From Hydrogenovibrio marinus (GTDB lineage Bacteria > Pseudomonadota > Gammaproteobacteria > Thiomicrospirales > Thiomicrospiraceae), in assembly GCF_013340845.1 (NCBI RefSeq), contig NZ_AP020335.1, positions 248,001 to 312,000 of the forward strand: a DNA stretch of 64,000 bases, given 5' to 3'. The notes under the pieces are model-generated. The model ran no database searches. It was not told the DNA's origin and saw nothing but the letters and a program-made list of their open reading frames with translations. The position numbers and the translations under genes are program-made. Shown here in pieces: positions 27,523 to 37,015 of this stretch (the first letter of the stretch is position 1; the number at the start of each line of letters is the position of its first letter).

Positions 27523-28974
27523 TTATGATCTCCAGAAGGAAGCGGTAAAGAGTACCAATAGGGTGAAAATTTCCAAACGACCTAACAGCATGGCAAAGGT
27601 CAGCACCCATTTCATCGGGGAGGTAAGCGATTGATAGTTAGTCGAAACATCCCCTAATCCCGGCCCTAAGTTGTTGATGGTTGCCGCGATGGCTGAGAAG
27701 GCGGTGACCTGATCCATTCCGAGCATCATCAATATCATCATCAGCCCGATAAAAGAGACGACATACAGCGAGAAGAATCCCCAGACAGAGGTGATGACCC
27801 GATCGGGTACGGCTCTGCCGTTGAGCTTAACCGGCATCAAGGCGTTAGGGTGTAGCAGGCGTTTGATTTCACGGCTTCCTTGTTTAGCCAAGAGCAAGAA
27901 ACGAATGACTTTCATCCCACCTGCTGTTGAGCCAGCCGAGCCGCCGATAAAGCTCATGAAAATCAACATGACAGGCAGAAATGCCGGCCAAATAGTGAAT
28001 TCTGCGCTGGAAAAGCCTGTGGTGGTGGCAATTGAAATTGTTTGGAATGCGCCATACCGTAGCGCTTCAAGCCAATCGTGATAAAACCCTTTGTAGTGCA
28101 AATAAAAGGTGGTTACGGCTATCCCGATGATGAGAATGAAGGTGTAAACCTTAAACTCAGGATCTAACAGATAAGGTTTGTTCGACAAACTTCTGAAGGC
28201 AGTGAAATGGAGCGCGAAATTTATCCCTGCCAAGTACATGAACACCATTGAGACAATTTCAATATTGACGTTATGGTAGTAGCCGATACTGGCATCATGG
28301 GTTGAGAAGCCTCCAATTGCCACCGTGGAAAAACTGTGAGCGAAAGCATCGAACCAGTTCATACCAGCAAACCAGTAGGAAACAGCACAAGCAAGCGTCA
28401 ACCCGAGATAGATGAGCCATAAGGCTTTTGCAGTCTCGGAGATACGTGGCGCAAGTTTGGAGTCTTTCAGTGGCCCCGGCATTTCAGCACGGTAGAGCTG
28501 CATGCCACCAATGCCCAGCATCGGTAGAATGGCGACTGCTAAGACGATAATCCCCATACCGCCCATCCATTGTAGTTGTTGGCGATACCAGAGAATGGAG
28601 TGTGGCAGCGTGTCCAAAGAAGTTAAGACAGTCGCCCCGGTGGTTGTTAGAGCCGAGAAGGATTCAAAAATCGCATCGGTTGGCGGCATAAAGGTGTTGG
28701 ATGCAAAGTACATCGGAATGGCACCGGCAAAGCCTAGAGCCGTCCAGAACATGACAACAATCAGAAAGCCGTCGCGTATCTTGAGCTCATGGTGATTGTG
28801 GCGCGTTGGATACCACATAACGACACCTAGCGCGAAGAGTCCGATCATGGATTTGACAAAGTCCTCCAGACCGCCATCCTGATAGATGAATGCAATCAAT
28901 ATAGGTGGAATCAGCGTCAAACTGAAGACCATCAACAGCAGACCAAGAATTTTTATAATGAGTCTTTTATGCAT
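27523..28974 (-). CDS. trkH: Trk potassium uptake protein, membrane subunit TrkH
   Basis: 483 residues with the MPM architecture of TrkH/KtrB. The four pore loops carry selectivity-filter motifs: FSALTTTGATVLTSLDTLP, STVAIGGFSTHDASIGYY, ISIATTTGFSSAEF and AIAATINNLGPGLGDV. It forms the potassium channel gated by TrkA, encoded 49 bases upstream on the same strand. Length matches family. The two together support potassium and turgor balance, as expected for a marine organism. Confidence 0.96.
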   Translation of the reverse strand: MHKRLIIKILGLLLMVFSLTLIPPILIAFIYQDGGLEDFVKSMIGLFALGVVMWYPTRHNHHELKIRDGFLIVVMFWTALGFAGAIPMYFASNTFMPPTDAIFESFSALTTTGATVLTSLDTLPHSILWYRQQLQWMGGMGIIVLAVAILPMLGIGGMQLYRAEMPGPLKDSKLAPRISETAKALWLIYLGLTLACAVSYWFAGMNWFDAFAHSFSTVAIGGFSTHDASIGYYHNVNIEIVSMVFMYLAGINFALHFTAFRSLSNKPYLLDPEFKVYTFILIIGIAVTTFYLHYKGFYHDWLEALRYGAFQTISIATTTGFSSAEFTIWPAFLPVMLIFMSFIGGSAGSTAGGMKVIRFLLLAKQGSREIKRLLHPNALMPVKLNGRAVPDRVITSVWGFFSLYVVSFIGLMMILMMLGMDQVTAFSAIAATINNLGPGLGDVSTNYQSLTSPMKWVLTFAMLLGRLEIFTLLVLFTASFWRS

Positions 28975-29023
28975 TGTCGATTCTTAGAGGGTTTTAACGT
29001 GATTAATCGTATAACCAATCATC

Positions 29024-30424
29024 TTATAGCCAACTGGTCTTTTCTTTTGGAATGAAGAGTTCTGCAACATCCTTGGCGCGAGAGCGGTCGGTCAAGAAAA
29101 GTACTACATGGTCTTCAGCTTCGATGGTGATATCACGATGGGCAATCATCACATGGTCTTCGCGGATGACGCAACCAATGGTGATGTCCGTCGGCCAATC
29201 AATTTCACCAATGCGCTTGCCGATGATTTTGGATGTGTTTTCACTGCCGTGAACGATTACTTCCATCGCTTCTGCCGCGCCTCGTCTCAGGGTGAAGGCT
29301 TTTACCGTGTCTCCCTGACGCATATAGTGCAGCAAGTGGCTGGTGGTGATCTGGTCAGCAGAGATAGCGACATCAATACTGTTCAGGTGAATCAAGTCAA
29401 TGTAAGACTGGTTGTTGACCAATGCGATAACACGTTTAACGCCCAGCTTCTTCGCCAACATACCCGAAATAATATTGGCCTCGTCCGAGTTGGTGACGGC
29501 AAGGAAAAGATCGATTTCATCGATGTTTTCTTCAACCAACAAGGATTTATCCGACACGTCACCGTGAATGATGATGGTTTCGTCCAACGTTTCGGCAATA
29601 ATGCGAGCGCGTTCGATGTTGTGGTCGATGATTTTGACCTTATGTTTCTGTCTTTCCAATTCTTTAGCTAGGTTGTAGCCAATGTTTCCGCCACCTGCAA
29701 TCATGATATTACGGGTTGGGCGCAATTTGCTTTGACGCAGGCTTTTGATGATGGTTGGGATGGCATTTGGAACTGCCATGAAAAAGACCTCATCATCTTC
29801 TCTAAGGCGAACACTTCCCGTTGGCATCACTACTTCACCTTTACGGTAGATGGCAACAATCCGGGTCTCTATGCCAGCAGGTAAGTGGTTTTTGATATCG
29901 CGAATTTCTTTATTGATCAGTAGACTGCCAGCACGCACGCGAAGTGCAAGGATTCGTACCTTTGAGTCGGCAAAATCGACGACCTGTAACGATCCAGGAT
30001 AGGCGATCAGCTGTAGGATATAGTCCTTCACCAAACTTTCCGGACTAATGAGTACGTTGATTGGAATAGCATCGGTGTTTTGATTGCGGTCGAACAGCTC
30101 AGGATGGTTCAGGAAGCTTGGGCTTCGTACCCTCGCAATCTTGGTGGGTGTCTTGTGCATGACATGCGCCAACTGGCAGGCGACGATATTGGTATCATCA
30201 TTTTGGGTGGTGGCAATCAGCATGTCTGCTTCTTCAATGTCCGCTTGCAACAAAATATCCGGGTCGGAGGCGTGTCCGGTGATGGTGCGAATGTCAAGAC
30301 GATCTTGAAGTTGTCGTAGGCGTCCCTGATCCAAATCGACGACTGTGACATCGTTGTTTTCGTCGGAGAGTAGCTCTGCAAGTGATGTGCCGACCTGTCC
30401 GGCGCCTAAGATGATAATATTCAT
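29024..30424 (-). CDS. trkA: Trk potassium uptake regulator TrkA
   Basis: 466 residues with two RCK units. Each starts with a dinucleotide-binding Rossmann motif: GAGQVGTSLAELL at residues 7-19 and GGGNIGYNLAKEL near residue 240. Each is followed by a TrkA_C domain. It binds NAD(H)/ATP in the cytoplasm and gates TrkH. It sits between ntrX and trkH, a common gammaproteobacterial order, in the same leftward run. Confidence 0.96.
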   Translation of the reverse strand: MNIIILGAGQVGTSLAELLSDENNDVTVVDLDQGRLRQLQDRLDIRTITGHASDPDILLQADIEEADMLIATTQNDDTNIVACQLAHVMHKTPTKIARVRSPSFLNHPELFDRNQNTDAIPINVLISPESLVKDYILQLIAYPGSLQVVDFADSKVRILALRVRAGSLLINKEIRDIKNHLPAGIETRIVAIYRKGEVVMPTGSVRLREDDEVFFMAVPNAIPTIIKSLRQSKLRPTRNIMIAGGGNIGYNLAKELERQKHKVKIIDHNIERARIIAETLDETIIIHGDVSDKSLLVEENIDEIDLFLAVTNSDEANIISGMLAKKLGVKRVIALVNNQSYIDLIHLNSIDVAISADQITTSHLLHYMRQGDTVKAFTLRRGAAEAMEVIVHGSENTSKIIGKRIGEIDWPTDITIGCVIREDHVMIAHRDITIEAEDHVVLFLTDRSRAKDVAELFIPKEKTSWL

Positions 30425-30445
30425 AGTTTCTGGAATTCGTTCATT

Positions 30446-31804
30446 CTATTTCGGGTTTTTCGGGTCGATATTCAGTGTTTTCAACTTGCGATAAAGATTC
30501 GTGCGTTCTACACCGGAAAGTTTAGCCGTTTCGGTAACATTTCCACCTGTTTCGCGCAGCATCTGGCTCAAATAGGCAGCTTCAAAGCGCTCTTTTGCCT
30601 GTTTCAAATTGATGGAAGTGTCCACTGTTGCCAACGGCAGGCTGCTGTCTTGTTTGTTACTTTCCAGCAGCTTTTTGACTTCCACATCCGTGACCTCGCC
30701 ATCACCAAGAATCAACAAGCGTTGGATGCAGTTCTTCAATTCTTTGAAGTTGCCCGGCCAGCTGTATTGTCTCAAGACATTTTTTGCCGACAAATCGAAT
30801 TCCCGATAGTTTAAGCCTTCCGTAGTCAAAAAGAAATCGACAAAGTAATCAATTAGCTCTGGAATGTCTTCAGTATGTTGTCTTAATGAAGGAACATAAA
30901 CCGGCATAACATTAAGCCGGTTAATCAGGTCTTCGCGAATATAACGGGATTTTGCCAGCTCTTCAGGGTCAACTTCGGTCAAGACGATGACTCGGACATT
31001 GAGTTGGATTTTTCGATCCGATCCTAGGCGCGAGTAGCTATTGTCATAAATGAGTTGTGTCAGGCAGTCTTGTCCGTGAGAACTTAAAGACTCAAAGTTA
31101 GAGACAATCAACGTGCCGCCATCTGCACGGTCGAATTCCCCTCGAAAAATATGACCATTACTTTCTTCCCCTACCAGTAAACGCTCCTGATCATCAAAGT
31201 CTGCGCCATTGATTTCCACGATTTTGTGGTCTTTACGGTCACTGATTTTGTGGATAGCTTCCGCCAGACGGTGCTTTCCGGTACCGGATTCCCCCACCAC
31301 CAGCACAGGCATGGTGTACTTCGATAAACGTTTGATAGTATTGCGCAATTCAGCGATGACTTTGCTTTTGCCGATTGGTAGGATTTGGTCTGGAATTTTT
31401 TGTTTTAGGTGGCGGTTTTCTTGATGAAGCTGGATGTGCTCCATCGCACGTTCGGCAGTAATTAACAGTTTGGCAAGCGATAGAGGTTTTTCCAAGAAGT
31501 CGTAAGCACCGAGGCGAGTCGCTTCAATGGCTGTCTCGATGGTACCATGGCCGGACATCATGACCACACAGCTGTTTTCCAGAACTTGCTCGTCAATCAT
31601 TTGTTTTAGCAGGGTGATACCATCGATGTCAGGCATCCAGATATCGAGAAAAACCAAGTCAGCCGATTGCTCTCGCCAGGCTTTTTGTGCTTGTTGACCA
31701 TTGGCTGCAGTCGTTACCTGATAGCCCTCTTCGGTAAAGATTTCTTCCATCAGGTTACGAATATCTTTTTCGTCATCTATGATCAGGATTTTGCCAGGTT
31801 TCAT
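30446..31804 (-). CDS. ntrX: NtrX-type response regulator with degenerate AAA+ domain
   Basis: 452 residues: receiver domain with the phospho-acceptor aspartate in FLDIWMPDIDG, central AAA+ domain, and a Fis-type HTH near the C-terminus (GNVTETAKLSGVERTNLYRK). Walker A (GESGTGKHRLA), the arginine finger (REDLINRLNV) and sensor II (WPGNFKELKN) remain. The GAFTGA loop that contacts sigma-54 is missing and Walker B reads TLIVSNFE instead of TLFLDEI. It is therefore unlikely to open sigma-54 promoters by ATP hydrolysis. NtrX orthologues lacking GAFTGA are known. It is paired with ntrY just upstream. Confidence 0.9.
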   Translation of the reverse strand: MKPGKILIIDDEKDIRNLMEEIFTEEGYQVTTAANGQQAQKAWREQSADLVFLDIWMPDIDGITLLKQMIDEQVLENSCVVMMSGHGTIETAIEATRLGAYDFLEKPLSLAKLLITAERAMEHIQLHQENRHLKQKIPDQILPIGKSKVIAELRNTIKRLSKYTMPVLVVGESGTGKHRLAEAIHKISDRKDHKIVEINGADFDDQERLLVGEESNGHIFRGEFDRADGGTLIVSNFESLSSHGQDCLTQLIYDNSYSRLGSDRKIQLNVRVIVLTEVDPEELAKSRYIREDLINRLNVMPVYVPSLRQHTEDIPELIDYFVDFFLTTEGLNYREFDLSAKNVLRQYSWPGNFKELKNCIQRLLILGDGEVTDVEVKKLLESNKQDSSLPLATVDTSINLKQAKERFEAAYLSQMLRETGGNVTETAKLSGVERTNLYRKLKTLNIDPKNPK

Positions 31805-31834
31805 GCGTTTTTCGTGGCCTACTGCGTTTATAGC

Positions 31835-34012
31835 TTAAAACGTTGGATTTAAAGGCAAAGTAATGATGAACTTTGTGCCCTGCTCTAACTCAGATTCTAC
31901 CTGAATTTGACCTTGATGTTCATCAACAATTTTCTTAACGATGGCAAGTCCAAGCCCAGTACCTTTTGGTTTGTCGGTCGCATAGGGCTCAAAAATCCAA
32001 TTCCTGGTTTTTTCCGGAATCCCCGGCCCATTGTCGCTGACGCTGATAAGTACCCGAGTTTCCAAGCATTGCGTGGTGACAAGAATCAACGGCTTATCGG
32101 TGTTTTCAGTCGCCTCAATGCCGTTTTTGATCAGGTTGTGCAGCAGTTGTCTTAACTTGTAGGCATCAGCGTGGATGATATGGCAGTTAGGGTCAATGTC
32201 GTAACGAACTTGCCAGTTTGATTTCGGATCTTGGTACATACTGGTGATGTCTTTTATCAAGGCATTGATGTCAAAAGGACTGATTTCCAAATCGGGCGTA
32301 TCGGCATATTCCGTAAAGGCCTGAACCATGTTTTGCATGGCATTGACCTGTTCAATAATGGTATCGGTCATGCGACCAAGCAGCTTTTGGTCGTCGGCAT
32401 CAAGCTTGTCTTCCAGCTTGTAGTGAAGGCGCTCTGCGGAGAGTTGTATCGGCGTTAGCGGATTCTTGATTTCATGCGCCAAACGTTTTGCAACATCTCG
32501 CCAAGCGGCATGCAATTGTGCCTGTACCAGTGCGGTAATGTCTTCTATCACAATGACATAACCCCCCAGTTTCTGATCAAGGCTGGGTAAGGTGGAGCCA
32601 TGTACCAAAAGAATCTTTTCGCCTTCTTTGCAGTTGAAGGTGAATTGCTCGCTCCAGGCTTTGGTGTCTTTGTTGAAATAAGGGATGATCTCATCAAAAA
32701 AGTGATTCAAGTGCGCCGAATCATCACGTTGCAGTACTTCACTCAATGGTTTGCCGAGGTGTTTGTAGAAGTCTGCATTCAGAATATAGTTGGAGGCATC
32801 GTTGATGGTTTTCAATCGCATGTTTTTATCCAGCGTCAGTACACCACTTTTCAGGTTTTTAATGATGGCTTGTAGATAAAGCTTTTGTACTTCAGCTTGC
32901 TGATGACCGAACTTGATTTCGTTTCGTGCCCGTGCGATTTGCTGAATCATGTCATTGAACGACTGAACCAATTGTCCCATCTCGTCGTTTTGCTCTACTG
33001 GCATGGCGATGGAGTAGTCGCCTTCAGCAACCGCTTTAGTCCCTTTTGCCAAGGTCTGTAGCGGGCGAACCATATTTTCGAACATTTGAATGGTAAAGAG
33101 AATCGCACTCACCAATGTCAGTAACAGCAATAAGGTTAAAACAACGGTGAAACTGGTTTTAAGCGGCGTTTTCAGGTACGAGCGCTCTTTGTACTGGCTG
33201 GCGGACAATCTTACCGTATCTGCCAAACTACTGAGCTGATCGGGAATAGGGTAAACCGCCTGCAAAGCATATTTCTTGTTGGTGAAAATATCATAGACCG
33301 GCACCATGATACGAATGATTTGGTAACTTTGATTCACGCTTGCCAAGGTCTCGATTGCGGCATAGGTGCGGTCATTTCGGATTTGCTGGAAAATCCCTGC
33401 GGAAGGGGTTTTAGGTAAATCAGTATCATTGGTTTGGCTACTGTAGGCAACTAATTCGCCATTTAGGGTATAGAGCGCCGCTTCCCGTATGTTGAACTGT
33501 TTACGCAGTTTATTGATGGTCAAAACGGGCGTGATTGATAATGCGTTTTGGTATTGGTCGGCTGCTTGTAATGTGGATTTTAGGTGGTTTCGTGTTTGGT
33601 CGTCCAGCGTAATTTTTACCAGTTTGACTGCATTGGTCAGAGCTACATCGGTTTTGATATCAAACCATTGGTCGATACCTTTGTTAACAAAAGTAATTGA
33701 GAAAAAGTAAGTGATCAGCAGTGGAACCCCGATAATCAAACTGACCAAGAAGGTCAAGCGACTGGTCATTTTTGAGCCAGGAATCTGGTTGCGGTAATTG
33801 CGCTTCAAACGTTGTAATGTTTTCACGAGCATGGTGAAAAGCACGGCAATTCCGACGAAACTGGCGAATAGCAAAGAGGTATAAACCTGTGCGAACTGAG
33901 AGGCGTTTTGCAGGATTTGACTCATCACCGTCAAGGAAATAAGCAATAAACTGCTGATGATTGCTAGCCAGCCATATTGTTTGATGAATAGGGATTTCTT
34001 ACGATTTGCCAT
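31835..34012 (-). CDS. ntrY: sensor histidine kinase NtrY
   Basis: 725 residues. Several N-terminal membrane helices, a periplasmic loop, a further helix (VVLTLLLLLTLVSAILFTIQ), HAMP (MVRPLQTLAKGTKAVAEGDY), PAS, then the kinase core: H-box AHEIKNPLTPIQLSAERL, N-box NLIKNGIEAT and G-boxes DNGPGIPEK and KGTGLGLAIVKK. All kinase residues seem intact, unlike its partner's ATPase. NtrYX systems respond to nitrogen or redox state. It lies 30 bases before ntrX and six bases after the DUF4390 gene. Confidence 0.94.
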   Translation of the reverse strand: MANRKKSLFIKQYGWLAIISSLLLISLTVMSQILQNASQFAQVYTSLLFASFVGIAVLFTMLVKTLQRLKRNYRNQIPGSKMTSRLTFLVSLIIGVPLLITYFFSITFVNKGIDQWFDIKTDVALTNAVKLVKITLDDQTRNHLKSTLQAADQYQNALSITPVLTINKLRKQFNIREAALYTLNGELVAYSSQTNDTDLPKTPSAGIFQQIRNDRTYAAIETLASVNQSYQIIRIMVPVYDIFTNKKYALQAVYPIPDQLSSLADTVRLSASQYKERSYLKTPLKTSFTVVLTLLLLLTLVSAILFTIQMFENMVRPLQTLAKGTKAVAEGDYSIAMPVEQNDEMGQLVQSFNDMIQQIARARNEIKFGHQQAEVQKLYLQAIIKNLKSGVLTLDKNMRLKTINDASNYILNADFYKHLGKPLSEVLQRDDSAHLNHFFDEIIPYFNKDTKAWSEQFTFNCKEGEKILLVHGSTLPSLDQKLGGYVIVIEDITALVQAQLHAAWRDVAKRLAHEIKNPLTPIQLSAERLHYKLEDKLDADDQKLLGRMTDTIIEQVNAMQNMVQAFTEYADTPDLEISPFDINALIKDITSMYQDPKSNWQVRYDIDPNCHIIHADAYKLRQLLHNLIKNGIEATENTDKPLILVTTQCLETRVLISVSDNGPGIPEKTRNWIFEPYATDKPKGTGLGLAIVKKIVDEHQGQIQVESELEQGTKFIITLPLNPTF

Positions 34013-34018
34013 GACTAA

Positions 34019-34684
34019 TTAATACCAGCTACTCGGTGATTGAATAGTAACGTCATGCCAGCCACTAGACAAGTGCCAGTCTTGAGAGATAAGGGTTTCT
34101 ATCAACAGGGGGGAAGGTAAGTTCCATGGGTCGAATTTCAGCCGTAACTTGAGTGTATAGCGTGTATTGGGGTGTAGTTCGGCAAGGTCGGTCAGCATGA
34201 AGTTGTCGATGGTGCCGAGCGTGTTGAGCGCTTCTTTCAGGCTTTCAAACGACTGGGTTTGACCGTTGCGCAAGTTCGTAATGAAATAAAGACCGTTATA
34301 AGTGAAGTAGTAAAGCTTGGTTTTGTAGAGGATATGCACACGGTCACGCGTGAGGTTCAGACCGAGAAAGTTAAAACGCTCATTGAGCTGTAGCTCGGTT
34401 TCAAAAGTCAGTGGAATCTCATGTTGCAATGCATCTTGCATGCGCTGGGACAAAACGATATTGACCTGTGCATCGACCTTGAGTTGTTGGTTTTCATGAT
34501 AGTCGCTGAGTTGGTCGATATGTATCATACCTTTGGTAGAAGGTTGCTCCGTCATCTCGGACTGGCATTGTGCGGAAATCGGTAGGCAGGCGAGACAACC
34601 CAGCCACAAGAAACGACTCATGGCATGAGAGATAGTACGACGGCAAAGAAGAAATTGCTTAAAGATGGAATCGAGTAACATCAT
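34019..34684 (-). CDS. DUF4390 domain exported protein
   Basis: 221 residues, function unknown. A signal peptide is likely (RFLWLGCLACLPISAQC), preceded by a basic stretch. The mature part matches the DUF4390 pattern: VNIVLSQRMQDALQHEIPLTFETELQL, TKLYYFTYNGLYFI and YTLKLRLKFDPWNLPSPL. The gene nearly always lies between rsmB and ntrY in gammaproteobacteria, as here. The ribosome site GGAAG just before ATGATG supports a start at 34684 or 34681; an inner ATG at 34621 would give a shorter signal peptide but has no ribosome site. Confidence 0.85.
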   Translation of the reverse strand: MMLLDSIFKQFLLCRRTISHAMSRFLWLGCLACLPISAQCQSEMTEQPSTKGMIHIDQLSDYHENQQLKVDAQVNIVLSQRMQDALQHEIPLTFETELQLNERFNFLGLNLTRDRVHILYKTKLYYFTYNGLYFITNLRNGQTQSFESLKEALNTLGTIDNFMLTDLAELHPNTRYTLKLRLKFDPWNLPSPLLIETLISQDWHLSSGWHDVTIQSPSSWY

Positions 34685-34709
34685 ATTCTTCCGCCGCTTT
34701 CCCGTTCAA

Positions 34710-36029
34710 CTACTCGGACTTTTCCAAAAGGCAGTAGTAAAAACCATCCATGCCTTCTGAGCCGGGTAGGATTTGTTTACCGGGTAAATCCTGCTTAAAT
34801 CCCCATTCCCTTTCAATAGGAATTTCTTTGGCATCCGCAGTTTCTGCAAGAAATGCTTCCATTTGTAACCCATTTTCTTGCGGCATCACCGAGCAAGTCG
34901 AGTAGAGCAATCGTCCGCCCGGTTTTAAGGTCTGCCAGAGTGCACGTAAGATATCGGACTGAGTCTCTACCAACGCTTCGATGTCTTCCATGGTGCGGTG
35001 CCACTTGATGTCCGGATGACGGCGAATAATACCGGTGGCAGAGCAAGGCGCATCCAGTAGAATTTTATCGAATCGCGTGCCGTTCCACCAGTCATCGGGC
35101 TGAGAGGCATCGCCAACATCAACCTCAGCATCCAGCTGCAACCGGTGCAGGTTTTCCGATAGTCGTTCAATACGCTCCGGCTCTTTTTCCAAGGCCAGTA
35201 AATCCAGTTGATTGTTCGCCAGTTCAAGCAGGTGGGTGGTTTTGCCGCCGGGCGCAGCGCAGGCATCCAGCACGCGTTCGTTCGGTTGAGGGTTAAGGAT
35301 GTAAGCCGCCTGTTGGGCCGCGATGTCCTGCACGCTGAATCCGCCGTCGTCATAAGTTGGCAGTTGTGTGATATCCAATGCCTGTTCCAACACCAGTGCG
35401 GCTGGTGAGTATGGGTGCGTTTGGCAGGCAACGCCTTCGGCTTCCAGCGCCGCTTTAAAGGTTTCCAATGGTTGGAAATGAGTGTTCACTCTCAAGCTCA
35501 AGGGAGCAGGTTCATTATTGGCGGTCAGGATAGCTTGCCAATCATCCGGGTAAGCCTTGCGCATTGCTTTGGTGAACCATTGCGGATGACTGAATTTATA
35601 AGCTGGTTTCAAATCGACTTCGGCTTGAATGGTCTCTGCATCGCGTAGAAAATTTCGCAAAACACCATTGACCAAAGCCTTTGCCCAAGGTTTTTTCAAC
35701 TTTTGTGTGAGGGTGACGGTTTCAGACACGGCAGCATGTTCAGGTGTATCCATGTAAAGAATTTGATAAAGACCAATTAAGATCAATTGGTTGACGTCTT
35801 CATCTTTGGCTTTAAGGGGTTTTTTCAGTAAATGTGCGCGGATGGCGGCGAGTCGTTCCTGCCAGCGCAGTGTCCCCAAAACCAGGTTTTGGGTAAAGGC
35901 ACGCTCGCGGCGGTCAGAGAATTGTGCCAACCCTTCTGCTAATGTCTGGCTGAGTGATCGACCATGTTCAATGACATTTAGACACATTTTCAGTGCGACA
36001 TAGCGACTATTGGGTTGGTTATCGCTCAT
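34710..36029 (-). CDS. rsmB: 16S rRNA (cytosine-967-C5)-methyltransferase RsmB
   Basis: 439 residues. The N-terminal NusB-like RNA-binding domain is followed by a Rossmann methyltransferase: CAAPGGKTTHLLEL (AdoMet), DAPCSATGIIRRHPDIKW and YSTCSVMPQENGLQ, which hold the two cysteines of m5C enzymes. It methylates C967 of 16S rRNA. Its ATG overlaps the fmt stop (ATGA), so def, fmt and rsmB are coupled. Confidence 0.96.
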   Translation of the reverse strand: MSDNQPNSRYVALKMCLNVIEHGRSLSQTLAEGLAQFSDRRERAFTQNLVLGTLRWQERLAAIRAHLLKKPLKAKDEDVNQLILIGLYQILYMDTPEHAAVSETVTLTQKLKKPWAKALVNGVLRNFLRDAETIQAEVDLKPAYKFSHPQWFTKAMRKAYPDDWQAILTANNEPAPLSLRVNTHFQPLETFKAALEAEGVACQTHPYSPAALVLEQALDITQLPTYDDGGFSVQDIAAQQAAYILNPQPNERVLDACAAPGGKTTHLLELANNQLDLLALEKEPERIERLSENLHRLQLDAEVDVGDASQPDDWWNGTRFDKILLDAPCSATGIIRRHPDIKWHRTMEDIEALVETQSDILRALWQTLKPGGRLLYSTCSVMPQENGLQMEAFLAETADAKEIPIEREWGFKQDLPGKQILPGSEGMDGFYYCLLEKSE

Positions 36030-37015
36030 TCAGAAGTTGCTCCGAAGATTTCGCCTACCAAGTTTCTGGCTTGGGCAAAGTCATAAGCTGCCATCGCTTT
36101 TTTGCCGGAAGGCTGCAGTTGGGTGATGCGCAATACACCCGTGCCCGCGGCAACATCAACGCCGGTCTTGGCTACTTGCACCACTTCTCCAGGCGCCGTG
36201 CTGTTACCCCAACCTGGCAGATTTCTCATTTCATCTTCGCTAAGCGCTTTGGCTTGCCAAATGCGCAAGGGTTGTCCTTGGTATTGGGTGAAAGCCACCG
36301 GCCACGGGTTGAAGGCCTGCACTTTGCGCTGAATCACTTCTGCATCTTGTTGCCAGTCAACTTTCGCTTCTGCTTTATTGAGCTTTTCCGCGTAGGTGAC
36401 CAGGCTGTCGTCTTGTTTGATAGGATTTAATGCATTGTTTTGGATGTCGGTCAGGGTTTGTATCAAAGCATCGCAGCCCAGTTTGCTCAAACGGTCGTGA
36501 AGTGTTTGCGCGGTATCCTCAGCGGTGATGGGCGTGCTCAAAGTGGTGAGCATATCGCCGGTATCCAACCCTACATCCATTTGCATGATGGTGACACCGC
36601 TTTCGGCATCACCACTTTCAATGGCTCGTTGAATGGGTGCAGCACCACGCCAGCGCGGTAATAGCGAGGCATGAATGTTCAAGCATCCGAAACGAGGCAT
36701 GTCCAAAACGGCTTTGGGCAAGATAAGACCATAAGCCACCACAATCATGACATCGGCATTGAGCGCGGCCAATTCGGCTTGTGCATCTTCTGAGCGCAGG
36801 GTCTGTGGTTGGTAAACAGGGATGTCGAATTCAATTGCAGCTTGCTTGACCGGGCTGGCGGTGAGTTTTTGTCCACGCCCTGCTGGACGATCCGGCTGCG
36901 TGTAGACGGCAATGACATCATGTTCAGATGCCATTAAGCGCTTAAGCGGCGCCACGGAAAAATCCGGTGTGCCGGCAAAAACGATACGAAGGGGTTGTGT
37001 CATTGGCTGGTTCAC
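36026..37015 (-). CDS. fmt: methionyl-tRNA formyltransferase
   Basis: 329 residues. The N-terminal formyltransferase domain has IVFAGTPDFSVAPLKRL, the folate-site motif GCLNIHASLLPRWRGAAPIQRAI and MQMDVGLDTGDML; the C-terminal OB-like domain binds tRNA. It formylates initiator Met-tRNA. Between the strand LRIWQAKAL and APGEVVQV there is extra sequence, EDEMRNLPGWGNST, compared with my recollection of E. coli Fmt, and part of it is encoded by a copy of the dispersed 19-bp repeat. The gene overlaps def and rsmB by four bases each. Confidence 0.96.
   Translation of the reverse strand: MNQPMTQPLRIVFAGTPDFSVAPLKRLMASEHDVIAVYTQPDRPAGRGQKLTASPVKQAAIEFDIPVYQPQTLRSEDAQAELAALNADVMIVVAYGLILPKAVLDMPRFGCLNIHASLLPRWRGAAPIQRAIESGDAESGVTIMQMDVGLDTGDMLTTLSTPITAEDTAQTLHDRLSKLGCDALIQTLTDIQNNALNPIKQDDSLVTYAEKLNKAEAKVDWQQDAEVIQRKVQAFNPWPVAFTQYQGQPLRIWQAKALSEDEMRNLPGWGNSTAPGEVVQVAKTGVDVAAGTGVLRITQLQPSGKKAMAAYDFAQARNLVGEIFGATSE
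36207..36225 (-). repeat. dispersed 19-bp repeat, copy 5 (18/19, inside fmt)
   Basis: On the minus strand GAAATCTGCCAGGTTGGGG, one change at the first base. It is read in frame as NLPGWG, in a loop of the C-terminal domain of Fmt. Confidence 0.8.

Noticed and set aside
30165-30176. CCAACTGGCAGG in trkA
   Set aside because: One base is missing in the core and the A/T-rich arm is absent.
31786-31801. TTTTGCCAGGTTTCAT at the ntrX start, resembling the repeat
   Set aside because: Only GCCAGGTT agrees; the flanks differ and the core CCAGGTTGGG is broken.
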